A stretch of 22,007 nucleotides of DNA from contig DASZVN010000067.1 of NCBI GenBank assembly GCA_035547055.1, forward strand, positions 1 to 22,007, written 5' to 3'. This stretch comes from DASZVN01 sp035547055. Lineage in GTDB: Bacteria; Pseudomonadota; Alphaproteobacteria; Rhizobiales; Methylopilaceae. The notes under the pieces were generated by a model that made no database searches, was not told where the DNA came from, and was given only the letters and a program-made list of their open reading frames with translations. This document shows, piece after piece, positions 18,101 through 22,007 of the stretch. Every line of letters begins with the position of its first letter. Position 1 is the first letter of the stretch. Position numbers and translations under genes: made by a program.

Positions 18101-19314
18101 TAACCTACGATGCCGGCACACTCGCGGTGACGGCGCGGCCGATCACCATCACCGCCGACGGCCAGAGCCGCACCTACGGCAATGCCAACCCGGCGCTGAC
18201 CTTCGCCGTAGGCGGGGACGGTCTGGTCAACGGCGACGCGCTCTCCGGCAGCCTCGCCACCACCGCGACCGCGACCAGCAACGTCGGCAACTACGCCATC
18301 ACCCAGGGCACGCTGGCGGCCTCGGCCAATTATGCGCTGACCTACGATGCCGGCACGCTGGCGGTGACGACGCGGCCGATCACCATCACCGCCGCGGCGG
18401 CCAGCAAGATCTATGACGGGACGACGGTGGCGACGGCGACGCCGATCCTCACCGCGGGCTCGCTGGTCGGCGGCGACGCCCTCGCCTTCGCCGAAGCCTT
18501 CGCCGACAAGGACGCCGGCACCGGCAAGACGATCGTGCTCTCCGGCCAGGTCGACGACGGCAACGGCGGCGCCAACTACGCCGTCACCATGGTCGACAGC
18601 CACGCCGGAACCATCACGCCGGCAGCCCTGACGATCACAGTCGACGACGCCGTGAAGACCTACGGCGACACGCTTCGCTTCGACGGCAGCGAGTTCGCCG
18701 CGAGTGGCCTGGTCGCCGGCGAGACCGTGGGCGCCATCACCCTCCGGAGCGCCGGGGCGCGGGCACGGGCCGTGGTGGCGGGCTCGCCCTACGCCATCAC
18801 CGCGGCCCACGCCCGCGGCGGCAGCTTCGACGCCGCGAACTATGCCATCGCCTATGTCGCTGGTCGCCTCACGGTCGTGCCGCGGGCGCTGATGGTGACC
18901 GCCGCCGCCGACGCCCGGATTGTCGGCGAGCCCAATCCCGTCCTCACCGCCAGCGTGACCGGCGGCAGCCTGGCGCCGTTCGACGCCGACCTCGCCGACG
19001 CCCTCGCCGGCTATGCCGTGACCACCGCGGCGACAACGGCTTCGCCCGTCGGCGACTACGCCATCAGCGTCAGCGGCGCCAACCCCAACTACGCGCTCAC
19101 CTTCGTCGCCGGCACGCTGAGCGTCCGCCCGGCCTCGGCCGGCCCGCTCGCCTTCGAGCCGCCGCCGGGGCCGCTGCCGTTCTTCGTCGACCTCCCGCAC
19201 CCGCAGCAGGGCGCCTGCGGCGGCGGCGTGCTCGGCGATTCCTGCGCGTCCTGGCCCTATCCCGCCAACAGCAGCTTCGGCCTGTGGCTGAGCTGGGCGA
19301 CGCCGCAAGGCTAG
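9160..19314 (+). CDS. Giant two-partner-secretion exoprotein (TpsA, filamentous-haemagglutinin type) with GLUG and MBG/YDG repeats
   Basis: This 3384-residue secreted or surface adhesin probably crosses the outer membrane through the TpsB encoded 83 bp downstream. Residues 1-25 form a signal peptide (cut near AAA25). Residues about 28-150 are the haemagglutination-activity (TPS) domain that TpsB recognises, with N108-P-A-G111 in place of the common NPNG(I/L). Beta-helix sequence follows (TLLLDPENVTI near residue 460). A beta-helix plus GLUG module then occurs three times, with GLUG blocks at residues about 705-970, 1641-1980 and 2126-2297. Residues about 2348-3325 are MBG (YGX-type) and YDG repeats forming a stalk, including six 79-residue units. 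A short tail has C3353 and C3362. There is no autotransporter barrel. GTG 9160 is chosen because ATG 9214 would remove the signal peptide; TTG 9181 is possible. A role in adhesion or biofilm is inferred from the family. Confidence 0.92.
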   Translation: MAARLETLRAALLLGAACMPMAAAAGGALPAGGRFVAGTGTIGGHGNSLRIDQSSTTGIVDWNSFSIGAGERVRFDNGAGATLNRVGGNVPSTIDGRLSATGSLYLVNPAGVVVGAGGRVATGGSFVASTLDVGDSDFLAGGALTFRGSSAAAATNAGVIRSAQGDVALIARQVENSGTLAAPHGTAALAAGYEVLMQDQTGADGQFAVEIGGPDTKAVDRGTVRAAAVEMRANGGNVYALAGNTRGIVKATGIAHDGGHIFLTAGGGTVKVGGRLVATRRIPVAVARGRDHHVPHPVARRAGAGGDVRIAGGTVALDGFIDVSGKGAAGGTVVATGTAVSLGADAAIDAGGTRGGTILLGGDRHGGSDPALKLLPEDVADATTLTVAAGATIAADGRGGDGGNVVLWSGVQTDFAGAISARGSGQGSGGFAEVSSAGVLSYTGAADLTAAHGTTGTLLLDPENVTIADNGGTDSNGALGGSTFAPSGGDSILDVGTLEAALTSADVVVTTGSSGSQAGDITVAAPITWSANTLTLDAFHSIAVNAALTANGAAGLALTANDGGSGGIIGINAPITIAGSGAVDLEDGALSPTSLSFGLGNGFAGSLSFTGGSGAGARLSIDGTNYTLLYDVDNDATGVQGIAAAGLSGHYALATDIDASGTATWNTNAGFAPLGSQATPFSGVFEGLGHTVSDLMIARASTSEVGLFGVSTGALRDVGLVGASIAGASDVGALVGWNETGSIANAYAAGAVSGSGSGIGGLVGESGAGSGSAAAAISGSYATASVTGSSSVGGLIGEVDAKNESITNVHASGNVHASSAGAGGLIGAASGNITITDAYATGAVSSVSIVGGLLGEYTTSGSVSGTISQSYATGAVTAAPGNTAGGLVGQLGSSARGMNVTDSYATGAVRGTTDVGGLVGINYGAISDSYATGAVHAGGAGVVGGFVGVNEASGTVTLSYWDTQTSGTNTGIGQLLHTGQAISKGTASLQGTLPSGLDNTIWGTGAGLYPYFLWQYPTTPQAISGTAYSDFGTTLLASGGSQTNSVSAAVDGTKIGQATTGANGYFYLLAPDGTIGAGSSVLAYPTSGTGATLRTASAAGTQRGLLLYGGAVMEETAATTLSTAPALTQVAGDATAAAGSDAGALAAIAGAGAAGLFATNAAGFTIDEGFSPTGANLLVTTTRGAPLDASVPIDVEGANALTLVSTGAVGLDQVTVGGGSLSVSAGSGGISVSGTLLVTRTGTMSAATATGGTFAFADGVTVEGDGSVTLESAGTFTLGDPILVEQNGSFTASSTNGDLTLTGQLTLQDSATGDLEAAGALSLNGVAVDGGTLTATAGSGLLSFDTGISVNGGSLSATAGSAGMSIADFIEVGGSGSVTLTSPGSLSVGVPITVADGGSFAASSTGGDLTVNGSVTVEDSATASLSAAGTLALDGTVGVSGGGTLAALSSGGDVSVAGPVTLGGTGSFTAAAPDAITVAAPITVNDAAGLTLDAGGALTIDAPVTVTAGGAVALDYDNGDPANLSFGLTAAGFTGNLTFSGGTAAHASLTINSAPYVLVYDMASLQALNGGDLTLNYALATDLDASTATGWQPLGIDSDGTGILNGGTGFSGIFDGLGHAISGLAIDATFAPATSNNNYYVGLFGYSTGMLRDVGLAGGSVTGTLAPFDGSNLMEIGALAGESDGTVASAYATTAAVTGRGAGDGGNAVGGLVGVNGGVIESTFAVGDVADDSDYAAVGGLAGASYGAIFDSAATGAVSSTGSEADVGGLAGYNGGFIDQSHATGTATGAAGAWVGGLVGESDGGDIEQSYATGDVVAGDAASSDMAAAGGLVGYADARSTIDQSYATGTVTVGVPSASFGSAAGGLVGYSESGTWITDAYATGAVTGGARSTIGGLVGYAEDGTWVDQTYATGAVAGGDGSTVGGLVGYNENGSEIDESYATGAVSGGAGSSVGGLVGENDGTVFDAFWDATTTGQSDGCAGDTTCGGGAVALQSSDVNGDYAFAASSYDWNIFTPNGGAPPSSDWLMIDGGTRPFLAFEYSTVVANAHQLQLVAMDPTASYTLAADVDLSAALADPAQMWQTAASGASAYGFVPIAAGGDFSGSFAGQGHAIAGLAIVSDAPTVGLFAGLAGTVSDVMLDGGHVVSTATDAAVGALVGENDGGSISKARSSVAVDGTTALGSTTAVGGLVGYNNGTIDNSYASGAVHGGNDVGGLVGENDGSIEYAYATGEVTGTDASRAWVGGLVGENDGAIDSAYAIGRLDGDFQAAGGVVGGNDPGGTIDHAYWDTTTSGANAGVGTGAGTAIGLATQAWLTDGPVAKGVFDTTNVWVAGYPYPVLKALPYILVDAGGSQTYGGATQAITAGAITDQDGNDASALVDLSGVAFLTSASGTSAVGSSPYVVGGTGALADAGYQVTFDGTATITPAPLTITADDRSKTYGDVLALGSSDFTESGLQNGETVGLVTLTSGGAAATAGVIGSPYAITASNARGGTFDAANYAITYQQGSLTVAPAHVIVTAASGSSTYGDSPADPGLTASGLENGQSVSVLSGLGDSFAITATTAAGGYTLSVTGTNTNTNYIVDTTIDGNWTVAARPITITADGQSRTYGDANPTLTFAVGGDGLVNGDTLSGGLATIANAHSNVGNYAITQGTLAASANYALTYDAGTLAVTARPITITADGQSRTYGDANPTLTFAVGGDGLVNGDTLSGSLATTATATSNVGNYTITQGTLAASGNYALTYDSGTLAVTARPITITADGQSRIYGNANPTLTFAVGGDSLVNGDTLSGSLATTATTTSNVGNYAITQGTLAASANYAVTYDAGTLSVTTRPITITADDQSRIYGNANPTLTFAVGGDGLVNGYILSGSLTTAANARSNVGNYAITQGTLAASGNYALTYDASTLAVTARPITITADGQSRTYGNANPALTFAVGGDGLVNGDTLSGGLATTATTTSNVGNYAITQGTLSASANYAVTYDAGTLAVTARPITITADGQSRTYGNANPALTFAVGGDGLVNGDALSGSLATTATATSNVGNYAITQGTLAASANYALTYDAGTLAVTTRPITITAAAASKIYDGTTVATATPILTAGSLVGGDALAFAEAFADKDAGTGKTIVLSGQVDDGNGGANYAVTMVDSHAGTITPAALTITVDDAVKTYGDTLRFDGSEFAASGLVAGETVGAITLRSAGARARAVVAGSPYAITAAHARGGSFDAANYAIAYVAGRLTVVPRALMVTAAADARIVGEPNPVLTASVTGGSLAPFDADLADALAGYAVTTAATTASPVGDYAISVSGANPNYALTFVAGTLSVRPASAGPLAFEPPPGPLPFFVDLPHPQQGACGGGVLGDSCASWPYPANSSFGLWLSWATPQG
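11272..12060 (+). repeat. GLUG repeat block 1 of the exoprotein
   Basis: About seven full GLUG units plus a cap, each of the form (V/I)GGL(V/I)G...SYATGAV. The block begins at VGLFGVSTGALRDVGL and ends with the cap SYWDTQTSG. It is preceded by an FxPLG...FSGVFEGLGH segment that recurs before the other two blocks. Confidence 0.85.
14080..15096 (+). repeat. GLUG repeat block 2 of the exoprotein
   Basis: About nine full GLUG units plus the cap AFWDATTTG, starting at VGLFGYSTGMLRDVGL and preceded by FSGIFDGLGHAISGL. The later units (VGGLVGY...YATGAV) are closely similar, which suggests recent tandem growth within the block. It is directly followed by a unique cysteine pair, C1981 and C1987. Confidence 0.85.
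15535..16050 (+). repeat. GLUG repeat block 3 of the exoprotein
   Basis: About four full GLUG units plus the cap YWDTTTSG, starting at VGLFAGLAGTVSDVML and preceded by FSGSFAGQGHAIAGL. It is the shortest of the three blocks and the last before the MBG stalk. Confidence 0.85.
16951..18372 (+). repeat. Six tandem 237-bp (79-residue) MBG repeats
   Basis: Units start at 16951, 17188, 17425, 17662, 17899 and 18136, each exactly 237 bp, so the reading frame is kept. The same entry motif reappears at 18373, where a diverged YDG domain begins. Each unit starts RPITITAD(G/D)QSR, contains YG(D/N)ANP(T/A)LTFAVGGD, then SNVGNY(A/T)ITQGTL and ends NYA(L/V)TYDA. DNA similarity between units is very high, so unit number can change by recombination or slippage. 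Confidence 0.95.
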
Positions 19315-19346
19315 CCGCGGTGCGGCATGGCTCGGCCATTAGGGGG

Positions 19347-19362
19347 CCGTTAAGCATAACGG
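19347..19362. promoter_or_regulatory. Perfect inverted repeat CCGTTA-AGCA-TAACGG between tpsA and tpsB
   Basis: A 6-bp perfect stem with a 4-nt loop lies in the 83-bp gap between the exoprotein and its transporter. It is also the only AT-rich patch nearby, and it contains TTAAGCAT, which resembles half of an alphaproteobacterial CtrA site (TTAACCAT). It may be an operator, or a hairpin tuning the TpsA/TpsB ratio. There is no U-tract. Confidence 0.3.
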
Positions 19363-19397
19363 GGCGGGCATTCGGTGCCGGCCGCGGGGGGTTGGGA

Positions 19398-21200
19398 ATG
19401 GCGGTGAGAGAGGGTGCGCGGGCGATGCCGCCGCGTCGGCCAGCCAGGAGCCGCCGCGCAGCCTGGCTCGGCGTCCTCGCCCTCGCCATGGCCGGCGTAG
19501 CTGCGCCGGCGCAGGCGCAGAACGCGGTCGAGCGCCACCTGCCGCCGGCGCCGCCGCCAGCGCCGCCGGCGCTCACGATCGGCCCGCAGGGCGCCGCCAA
19601 GGCGAGCGCGGCGCCGCTCGGCGTCATGCTGCGGGGCGTCCGCCTCATCGGCGCCGCGGCCAAGGCGACGGCGCATCCCCCGCCCGGCCTCAGCGGCACG
19701 GCACCGGGCCTCGCCCCCGCGGCGGTCGGCGATGCCCTCGCCCCGTTCCTCGGCCGGCCGCTGTCGCTGAAGCTGGCGCAGGACGTCCAGGCCGCGATCG
19801 CCCGCCTTTACCGCGCCGCCGGCACGCCCTTCGTCTCGGTCACGCTGCCGCCGCAGGAAATCACCTCAGGCGTGCTGCAGGTGCGCATCGTGCGCTTCCG
19901 CCTCGGCAAGATCGCGATCAAGGGCGCCGGTCCGGGCGGCGGCGGCGCCGTCGCCCGCGGCCTCCGCACGACACCCGGCGCGCCGATCGACGCCCGCGCA
20001 CTCGAGGAGGACCTCGACTGGCTGAACCGCACGCCCTATCGCCGCGTCGAAGGCGTCTTCGCACCGGGCGAGGCGACTGGTCTCAGCAATCTCACGCTCG
20101 ACGTCACGCCGTCGAAGCCGTGGAGCGTCCTCGCCGGCTGGTCCAACACCGGCTCGAGGGCGACCGGGCTCGATCGCTTCTTCGTCGGCGGCGGCGCCTG
20201 GCTGCCGGCGCTGAACGGCACCACGTTGAGCTATCAGCTGACCGGAAGCGCCGATTTCTGGCAAGACCCGGGCAACGGCCTGACGCTCCAGGGCGACGGC
20301 TTTCCCAACTACCTCAGCCATGCCGGGCGCATCGTCATCCCGACCTGGCCGCGCCAGGACCTCGAGATCGTGCCGGATTTCGTCGCGACCCACCAGGCGC
20401 TCGATCCCTTCACCACCATCGAGAACACCGTGTTCGAGTTGCCGGTGATCTACCGCTCGGCGATTTCGAACATCCTGCCCGGCGCCTATTGGGGCGACCT
20501 CTATGGCGGCGTCGAGTTCAAGACGCTCCGGCGCTCGACCTATTTCGCCAATGCCCGCATCGCCGGCGGCCAGGCGGCGCTGTTCCAGTTCGTCCTCGGC
20601 TGGTCCGACCGCATCAGCGACGACTGGGGCCTGACCACGATCGACGCCCGCATCAAGGCCGATCCCGGCGGCATCATCGCCGGCAACGACGACGCCACCT
20701 GGCGAACCTTCACCAACGGCCGCGTCAACCATCTCGGCTATGCCTACGGCGCTGTCGACCTGACCCGCATCACCCGCCTGCCGGCGCGCTTCTCATGGGT
20801 CAGCCGCCTCAGCCTCCTCATGGCCGATCAGCCGCTGCCCGACACCGAGCGGCTGTCGCTCGGCGGCTTCGACGCGACGCGGAGCTATTTCTTCGACGAC
20901 GCCTCGGTCGACCGCGGCCTGGTGTGGCGCAACGAGCTTCGCCTGCCGACGCTGTCGCCGTTCGCCGCCTTCATCAAGCGCGCCGACAGCCTATCGCCCT
21001 ATCTGTTCGCCGACCTCGGCTATGGCCAGGATCTGGCGACCCATGCGACGGTGTCGCTGGCCTCCGCCGGTATCGGGTTCGACTATTCCGTCGGCACCAA
21101 CGTCTCCGCGGGCGTCGCCGCGGGCTGCGCGCTGCAGTCGGCCGGCGCCACCAAGGCCGGCGACTGGACGGTGCAGAGCAGCGTCACCGTTCAGTTCTGA
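19398..21200 (+). CDS. TpsB outer-membrane transporter (ShlB/FhaC/HecB family)
   Basis: This 600-residue protein is the probable channel for the preceding exoprotein. Residues 1-40 form a signal peptide (basic RRPARSRR, hydrophobic core, cut after AQA40), followed by a proline-rich linker. Residues about 73-165 fit POTRA 1 (LRGVRLIG... LYRAAGTPFVSVTLPPQ) and about 165-235 POTRA 2. The remainder, to the terminal phenylalanine (SSVTVQF, a Bam-recognition end), is a 16-strand-type barrel of normal length. The loop-6 region reads LGGFDATRSYFFDD, with R495 and Y497 at the places of the conserved VRGY/F motif but serine replacing glycine. ATG 19398 (after GGGGG 19386-19390) is chosen; ATG 19425, with GAGAGAGGG 10 nt upstream, is nearly as good and would still leave a signal peptide. 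Co-transcription with tpsA is likely. Confidence 0.93.
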   Translation: MAVREGARAMPPRRPARSRRAAWLGVLALAMAGVAAPAQAQNAVERHLPPAPPPAPPALTIGPQGAAKASAAPLGVMLRGVRLIGAAAKATAHPPPGLSGTAPGLAPAAVGDALAPFLGRPLSLKLAQDVQAAIARLYRAAGTPFVSVTLPPQEITSGVLQVRIVRFRLGKIAIKGAGPGGGGAVARGLRTTPGAPIDARALEEDLDWLNRTPYRRVEGVFAPGEATGLSNLTLDVTPSKPWSVLAGWSNTGSRATGLDRFFVGGGAWLPALNGTTLSYQLTGSADFWQDPGNGLTLQGDGFPNYLSHAGRIVIPTWPRQDLEIVPDFVATHQALDPFTTIENTVFELPVIYRSAISNILPGAYWGDLYGGVEFKTLRRSTYFANARIAGGQAALFQFVLGWSDRISDDWGLTTIDARIKADPGGIIAGNDDATWRTFTNGRVNHLGYAYGAVDLTRITRLPARFSWVSRLSLLMADQPLPDTERLSLGGFDATRSYFFDDASVDRGLVWRNELRLPTLSPFAAFIKRADSLSPYLFADLGYGQDLATHATVSLASAGIGFDYSVGTNVSAGVAAGCALQSAGATKAGDWTVQSSVTVQF

Positions 21201-21250
21201 GCCGCCGGCGGGCACGCCAACCGCTTGAGCGAAAACGACAAGGGAGTGCC

Positions 21251-21808
21251 ATGACCGTCCGCTTCCCGCATCGCCTGCTGCCGCTCCTCGCCGCCGCGGC
21301 GAGCACGCTCGTCCCGCTTGCCGCCGCGACCGCAGCGCCGGCGGCGACCGACCAGCCGCAGGCGACGACCGCGACCTATCATGACTGGATCCTCCGCTGC
21401 GCCATCGGGGGCGGCGGCCGCGGCAAGACCGTGCGCGCCTGCGAGATCGTCCAGCCGGTGCCGGCGCCCGACCGCCGCGGCGTGGCCGCGCAGATCGTCA
21501 TCGGCCGCCCGGAGCCGGGCAAGCCGGAGCACGTGATCGTGCAACTGCCGCTCGGGGTGTGGCTGCCCGCCGGGGCGACACTCCGCCTCGCCGGCGCCGC
21601 GGTGGCGCTGCCGTTCCAACAATGCATCAAGCTGTGCTTCGCTGCGGCCGACCTCGACGCTGCGGCGCTGAAGGCGCTCGGCGCCGGCATCCAGCCGGCG
21701 CGCCTCATGTTCGAGGACGCGGGCCAGCACGAGGTCAGTCTTCCGGTCTCGCTGCACGGCTTTTCCGCGGCGCTCGACGCAAGCGAAGCGCCCGCCGCGG
21801 CGAAGTGA
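21251..21808 (+). CDS. Invasion-associated locus B (IalB)-family secreted protein
   Basis: This 185-residue periplasmic or secreted protein has an N-terminal signal peptide (cut within residues about 24-30, AAATAAPA). The mature part has the IalB pattern: an early YHDWILRC (C50) and C64, then QQCIKLC with C125 and C129, the four cysteines expected to form disulfides. Family length is typical. IalB proteins are largely alphaproteobacterial, and the name comes from Bartonella, where the family was linked to erythrocyte invasion; their biochemical role is not settled. AAGGGAG (21240-21246) precedes ATG 21251. The gene begins 50 bp after tpsB on the same strand, so it is probably the third gene of the two-partner secretion operon. 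A role in folding, tethering or aiding the exoprotein is an inference from position. Confidence 0.88.
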   Translation: MTVRFPHRLLPLLAAAASTLVPLAAATAAPAATDQPQATTATYHDWILRCAIGGGGRGKTVRACEIVQPVPAPDRRGVAAQIVIGRPEPGKPEHVIVQLPLGVWLPAGATLRLAGAAVALPFQQCIKLCFAAADLDAAALKALGAGIQPARLMFEDAGQHEVSLPVSLHGFSAALDASEAPAAAK

Positions 21809-21812
21809 GGCG

Positions 21813-21920
21813 ATGAGCCGGTCGCCAACGTCCCGGATCGTCTTCCAAATCGCCGACGAGGGGCTACGGCGCCAGCGAGGGAAACGGATCGCTCTGAAGG
21901 ACGGACTCGCGCCAGCGTGA
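21813..21920 (+). CDS. Possible 35-residue small ORF at the end of the secretion operon (doubtful)
   Basis: ATG 21813 lies 4 nt after the IalB stop codon, and a GTGAGG overlaps that stop. The frame runs 35 codons to TGA 21918-21920. The product is short and basic (RRQRGKRIALKDG) and matches nothing I know. Tight spacing and the ribosome-binding site are the only support. Chance is quite possible at this length. The remaining bases to the right edge hold nothing I can identify. Confidence 0.2.
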   Translation: MSRSPTSRIVFQIADEGLRRQRGKRIALKDGLAPA

Positions 21921-22007
21921 CCAGACAGACCTCGCCAAACCTCAGGCCCAGGGGCGGGCGGCGGCGCTCCTGGTCTCGAAATCGGCGATGGCCCGGCTCT
22001 TCTCTAG

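Noticed and set aside
16951..18372. CRISPR-like array
   Set aside because: The repeats are 237 bp, directly contiguous and in frame with the exoprotein. There are no short repeats with unique spacers.
21942..22007. Possible C-terminal end of a - strand gene entering from the right edge
   Set aside because: Only about 21 codons are visible before a TGA, with no recognisable motif. It cannot be distinguished from chance.

Overview
The window is very GC-rich, almost all coding, and every convincing gene is on the + strand. An IalB-family protein, a DppD/DppF-type transporter ATPase and a two-partner secretion locus together suggest a free-living or host-associated alphaproteobacterium. I cannot name the genus from the sequence alone.

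Region A (2-3087) is the 3' end of an oligopeptide-type ABC importer operon. It holds a fused two-domain ATPase that enters from outside the window, then an FAD-dependent oxidoreductase 38 bp downstream. Region B (3088-3778) is about 690 bp of compositionally different, mostly non-coding DNA with several inverted repeats. A doubtful 65-residue ORF lies at its 3' end.

Region C (3779-8497) is a tight four-gene operon. It encodes (1) a cytosolic protein with twelve knuckle-type cysteines, resembling the TackOD1 output domain, joined to a degenerate GGDEF domain; (2) a membrane processive family 2 glycosyltransferase; (3) an HlyD-like membrane-fusion protein; and (4) a Tat/Sec-exported protein resembling glycoside hydrolases. 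The first two genes overlap as TGATG and the last two overlap by 26 bp. The synthase/HlyD-like/hydrolase logic is that of Alg8-Alg44-type exopolysaccharide systems, but the usual PilZ c-di-GMP receptor is absent from these four genes. The TackOD1-pseudoGGDEF protein sits where such a receptor would act. This is the best candidate for an undescribed system here.

Region D (8498-9159) holds a probable 3'-end hairpin and the frameshifted C-terminal remnant of a nitroreductase gene.

Region E (9160-21808) is a two-partner (type Vb) secretion locus. It starts with a 3384-residue TpsA exoprotein: signal peptide, haemagglutination-activity domain, three repeats of a beta-helix plus GLUG-block module, and a long MBG/YDG stalk. 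The stalk contains six tandem units of exactly 237 bp. A 600-residue TpsB outer-membrane transporter follows, and then a secreted four-cysteine IalB-like protein. The last 200 bp hold only a doubtful 35-codon ORF.
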